64,000 nucleotides of DNA. It comes from Todiramphus chloris collaris (Eukaryota; Chordata; Aves; Coraciiformes; Alcedinidae). This document shows positions 60,226-64,000 of the stretch, piece by piece (position 1 is the stretch's first letter; the number at the start of each line of letters is the position of its first letter). The DNA is taken from positions 18,985,506 to 19,049,505 of the forward strand of contig JANVCC010010406.1 of the NCBI GenBank assembly GCA_025345505.1, written 5' to 3'. Position numbers and translations under genes: made by a program. The notes beneath the pieces are model-generated. The model searched no databases. It saw only the letters and a program-made list of their open reading frames with translations, and was not told where the DNA came from.

Positions 60226-62100
60226 AATTAGAGATTTCATGTTTCTTTTAATCTCTGAATTAAAGAGAGTCTTGATGGTGTAATGTATTGAAGGAGATTA
60301 ACTAATTAGTAAGGTTTCTATCTTTTATACATACTTCCACAAAATTCACATGAACTTTTAAGAAATGTGAAAATGTCAGCTTGTTCCTCAAGTAACTAAA
60401 TCCGAAAAGTCTTTAAAAAGAGATATGCATTTTGCATAAAATAATATGGATTAGCATGAGAAACTCCAAAGATAAGTAGCATGTCCAAAATATTCGGCCT
60501 GGCCTTACTTGGACACTTTTTCTGCAAAGGGAGTGTTTATGCCAGGTGGTAATCTGGTTTCAGCAGTTTCATTTCCCATCACTCAAAATCCCATGTATAC
60601 TTCTGAGTTACAAGGACAACCCCTCAAGCTGTGAGATACTTATTTGGGAGTGGAAAAACTCATATTTTATTTCACATTCTGGCAATATCTTGGGCAAATT
60701 AGTTTGTTAGCGTGATACCTACATTCTGTAAGCAATAACCAGACATGATAGTAAAGTGTTGCTGTCAGTGTAAATACAACAAAATTGCAAGACACTCTGT
60801 AGTGATGGAGGCTACTAAAAATCTCAAGTAGACTTTACTCTTTATTTCAGTTACATGTTACCCCTTACTTAGTTAATCCACAGTCATTGTAGTTATCTCA
60901 GATCACTACAATATCCAATGTGAAAACAGTATAACTTGGCAGAGAGAAGATTCAAGATGCCATGAATAGTGTATGTTCCTACACACAGTGAACATTAGTG
61001 TTCATTAACATGAAAGAAAACATTGTCTTTAAAATCCTTCACAATTTAACCAACATATGTAGTGAGCCTTGCAAGGATACACATCTGAATTATTAACAGT
61101 ATCTTTCTACTGATTTTCAATAGCATTTAACTTAGGCATACATGTCACTGACAGTTTGTGCAATAGGCTCAGGAATGACCCAGAACGGCAGCAGATTCAT
61201 GTAAGACTCCAAAGCCATAATGCGACCTCTCCATTCTCCAACAGTGTGATTTTAAGGTATGGAGAGGACAGAAGTACAGTAGCTGGTGTGCTTGTAGGTA
61301 GCAATGTGGACTGGTGTAACTATGGCTGGACATCCGTTAATGCTTAATTTGGGATGAGGAGTAGAGATAATAAGCTAATAGGTGAGTTTGCAGCAGCTAA
61401 AAATTTTAGCCATTGTTCGAACCTATTAAAGAGTAGGTATAGAAGTCCAAGGGTGTAAGAATGCTAAACTTTTGCCAGAAGATGTTTCTGAGACAATACT
61501 GCTAGGAATTCCAGAAGTCACACACTGCAATTCTGTCTTTGCAACATACTGCTTAAAAGTTTACATAATGGGCCTCTGTGCAGTACATTGTTTTGTAGGG
61601 AAAGAAACAAAATTTTCCTAAGATTTTCTTCAGAAACTCCTCCAAGAAAGACAGAAAGAAAACAGAAGGAAAGGAAAACAATGACCTTGCATAGTGAGAA
61701 GAACAGTCAAATCAGCAGATACAGGCTCCCCCTGTACCAGATGATAGTCAGCTGTGTATTTCGATGATAACTCACAGATTAAGGTCCTTAAGTAAGCAAG
61801 AAAGCTTAATTATCTACAGCTTCTTGAAAAGTGACATTATGTTCTAACACGTCAATGGTCTTCAGATAACAGTAGTTTTCAGACATTTTTATATATCCAT
61901 TCTAGTGATTTCCTAATGTAAAGCTCCTTGCATTTCTACCAATATTACAGTGGTCTTTGAGGATCTCTGGAGGAAAAGGACTGGAGTTCAGTAGATCAGT
62001 TTAAAATAGTTGACACAATTGATTCCTTAAACCCTAAAGCAAAGCTATTAAGGTTTAAAAACAAAATACATATATAAAAGAATTAATTAATGGCTTTATA

Positions 62101-63090
62101 ATTGACACTGAAACATTCTACAACCCTGGACTTCCACAGGGCTAATTTTGGACTCTTCAAAGATCTACCTGCAGGAATCCCATGGGCAAAGACTCTGGAA
62201 GGAAAGGGAGCCCAAGAGAGCTGGCCAATTTTTGAATACCACTTCCAAGCCCAAGATAGGTGCATTCCTTTGAGTAAAAAATTGGATACAGGTGACAAAA
62301 GACCTTCATGGATGAGCAAGGATCTTATGAAGAAAGTCTCATTGAAGAAAGAAATTTACAGTTCATGGAAGAATGAACTTGTCACTTGGGAGAACTATAC
62401 GGACATTGTCAGGGTTTGTAGGAAGGCAACAAGAAAGTCCAAAGCCTTCTTACAACTTATAACTGTCAAAGGAATTAAAAGAGAACAAGAAGAGCTTCTT
62501 TAAATATATCAGTAGTAAAATGAGGAATAGGGAAAATGTGGGCTCACTGTTGAATGAGGTGGGAGCCCTGATAACAGAGGATGCAGAGAAGACAGAATTG
62601 CTGAATACCTTCTTTGCTTCAGTCTTTACTCCTAAGACTAGCCCTTGTGACTTTCAGAGCCTGGATATAAAAGAGGAAGCCTGGAGAAGTGAAGACTCTC
62701 CACTAGTCAATGAAGAGTGGGTCAGAGATCAGTTACGCAAATTAAGTATACTCAAGTCCGTAGGCCCTGATAGGATGCACCCAGGAGTGTTAAGAGAGCT
62801 GGTTGATGTTATTGCCCTACCACTCTCCATCATTTTTGAAAGATCATGGCAAACAGGAGAGGTATCTGAGGACTGAAGGAAAGACAATGTCACTCCAGTC
62901 TTCAAAAAGGGCAAGAAGGAAGATCCAGGAAATTACAGTCCAGTCTGCCTCACCTCCATCCCTGGAAAAATGATGGAGCATCTCATTTCTGAGGTCATGT
63001 CTAAGCACTTGGAAGAGAAGAGGGTTATCAGGAGTAGTCAGCATGGATTTAAAAAGGGGAAATCATGCTTGACTAATATGATAGCCTTCT
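62101..63090 (+). mobile_element. CR1 LINE (older, host copy), left part
   Basis: The plus-strand frames encode the end of the endonuclease-RT linker (DFHRANFGLFKDLPAGIPWA and SWMSKDLMKK), then, after a one-base shift near 62480, [28 protein letters not shown] and [21 protein letters not shown] Trp codon has become TGA at 62874-62876, followed in frame by NVTPVFKKGKKEDPGNY and [20 protein letters not shown], where the reading stops abruptly at the nested insertion. It resumes at about 63613. Confidence 0.93.
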
Positions 63091-63612
63091 GTGATGCTAC
63101 ACCTTGAATACTGTGTCCAGTTTTGGTCCCCTCTCTACAAGAAGGACATTGAGGTGCTGGAGAGGGTACAGAGGCAGGCTATAAAGCAAGTAAAGGATTT
63201 GGAGCATGTCTTTTATGAGGAGAGGCTGAGTGGTCTGGGGCTGTTTGACCTTGAGAAAAGACGGCTGACCTTATTGCCCTCTACAACTACCTGAAGAGAT
63301 ATTGTAGCAAGGTAGGAGTTGGTCTGTTCTCCCTGGTGACAAGTGACAGAAAAAGAGGAAATGGCCTGAAGTTGAAGCAGGGGAGGTTCAGGCTGGATGT
63401 TAGGAAGCATTTCTTTACAGAATGGGTTGTCAGGCATTGGAATGTCCTGCCCAGGGAGGTGACGGAGTCACCATCCCTCGAAGTGTTTAAGAGACAGTTA
63501 GATGTTGTGCTTAGGCACATGGTTTAGTGGTTTTTGATGGCTAGGAATACGGTTGGACTTGATGATCTTGAAAGTCTCTTCCAGATGAAAGTATTCTATG
63601 ATTCTATGATAA
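63091..63612 (+). mobile_element. Nested younger CR1 3' fragment
   Basis: Starts in the CR1 ORF2 C-terminal region ([20 protein letters not shown], then [16 protein letters not shown]) and continues after a small shift with [17 protein letters not shown] and [20 protein letters not shown], then the 3' UTR and tail TATTCTATGATTCTATGAT. It interrupts the host CR1 RT, which continues on the far side. No clear target-site duplication is seen, as is usual for CR1. Confidence 0.9.
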
Positions 63613-64000
63613 CTAAATGGATAGATGCAGGGAGAACAGAGGATGTAGTCTACCTTGACCTTAGCAAGGCTTTTGACACAGTCTCCCATAACATCATGAG
63701 CAAGCTCAGGAATTGTGAGATAGAAAAATGGACAGTGTTTCCACTGTCCACTAGTATTAAAAACTGGCTACACAACAGAGCCCAAAGAGTGGTCATCAGT
63801 GGTGCAGAGTCCAGCTGGAGACCTGTAACTAGTGGAGTCCCCCAGGGATTAGTGCTGCTGGGTCCAGTCCTGTTAGACATCTTTATCATCAACCTTGATG
63901 ACAGAACAGAGTTCCTTCTCAGAAAGTTTGCTGATGACATGAAACTGGGAGGATTGGTTGATTCGCCTGAAGGCTGTGTGGCCATTCAGCAAGATTTGGA
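63613..64000 (+). mobile_element. CR1 LINE (older, host copy), right part, runs off the window
   Basis: Picks up RT exactly where 62101-63090 stopped: [20 protein letters not shown] (motif A), [21 protein letters not shown] motif B, and an intact Phe-Ala-Asp-Asp box at 63927-63938. Colinearity with the left part shows one element split by an insertion. It continues beyond 64000. Confidence 0.92.

Larger units (their letters stand above)
57971..64000 (-). other. BNC2: BNC2 intron, partial, running off the right edge
   Basis: This sequence lies 5' of the acceptor at 57971-57973. The preceding BNC2 exon, whose known vertebrate product ends in a Met-Ser-Gln-Gln-type segment, was not found on the minus strand up to 64000. 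Apart from a G15 run at 60211, an 18-base palindrome at 59792 and CR1 sequence from about 62100 on, the stretch 57971-62100 shows nothing but AT-rich unique sequence. Confidence 0.85.

Noticed and set aside
57971..62100. Search for the preceding BNC2 exon
   Set aside because: No minus-strand segment encoding the expected upstream residues with a donor was found; it probably lies beyond 64000.
1..64000. CRISPR arrays, functional tRNA or rRNA genes, prokaryotic operons
   Set aside because: No regularly spaced repeats, no well-paired tRNA cloverleaf, no rRNA similarity; composition and CR1 content show a bird nuclear intron region.

Overview
The window is vertebrate nuclear DNA, almost certainly from a bird. 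It is AT-rich, CpG-poor, mostly non-coding, and carries repeated copies of the CR1 LINE with its diagnostic 3' tail (direct repeats of an ATTCTATG-type octamer, read in reverse at left edges such as 41220 and 2620). No bacterial-style operons or CRISPR arrays were seen, and no intact single-exon gene.

The only protein-coding gene I can support is basonuclin 2 (BNC2), on the minus strand. Two coding exons are clear: 57868-57970 (34 codons plus one base, a Cys-rich segment) and 40852-41087 (two bases plus 78 codons). Both have AG/GT borders, they join through a split Ala codon, and the product matches the vertebrate BNC2 N-terminal region rather than its paralogue BNC1. The upstream exons lie beyond position 64000 and the large zinc-finger exon lies below position 1, so the whole window is inside one very long transcription unit: a partial intron (1-40851), a complete intron of 16780 bases (41088-57867) and a partial intron (57971-64000). 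BNC2 is on human 9p, whose avian counterpart is the Z chromosome, so a Z location is likely (inference).

Region by region. 1-6200: a CR1 fragment, then a nearly full-length but dead CR1 with ORF1 and ORF2 remnants. 6200-32500: intron with simple repeats, ancient repeat relics near 26.8, 29.8 and 30.6 kb, and CpG-retaining blocks near 16.1, 20.7 and 23.7 kb that look like conserved or regulatory DNA. 32500-38800: four CR1 pieces and a G-quadruplex-prone run. 40.8-41.7 kb: a BNC2 exon with a CR1 only 132 bases from its splice acceptor. 42-57.8 kb: intron with AT-rich and A/C-rich tracts, a possible enhancer block near 47.6 kb, an ERV-like fragment and an LTR-like block near 51-52 kb, and a striking 240-base G/T-only-like tract near 54.9 kb. 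57.9-64 kb: the second BNC2 exon, then a CR1 interrupted by a younger nested CR1, running off the right end.

No undescribed multi-gene system was found. The observations most worth following are the paired frame-neutral BNC2 exons, the CR1 beside the exon, the nested CR1, the CpG-retaining intronic blocks, and the G/T tract.
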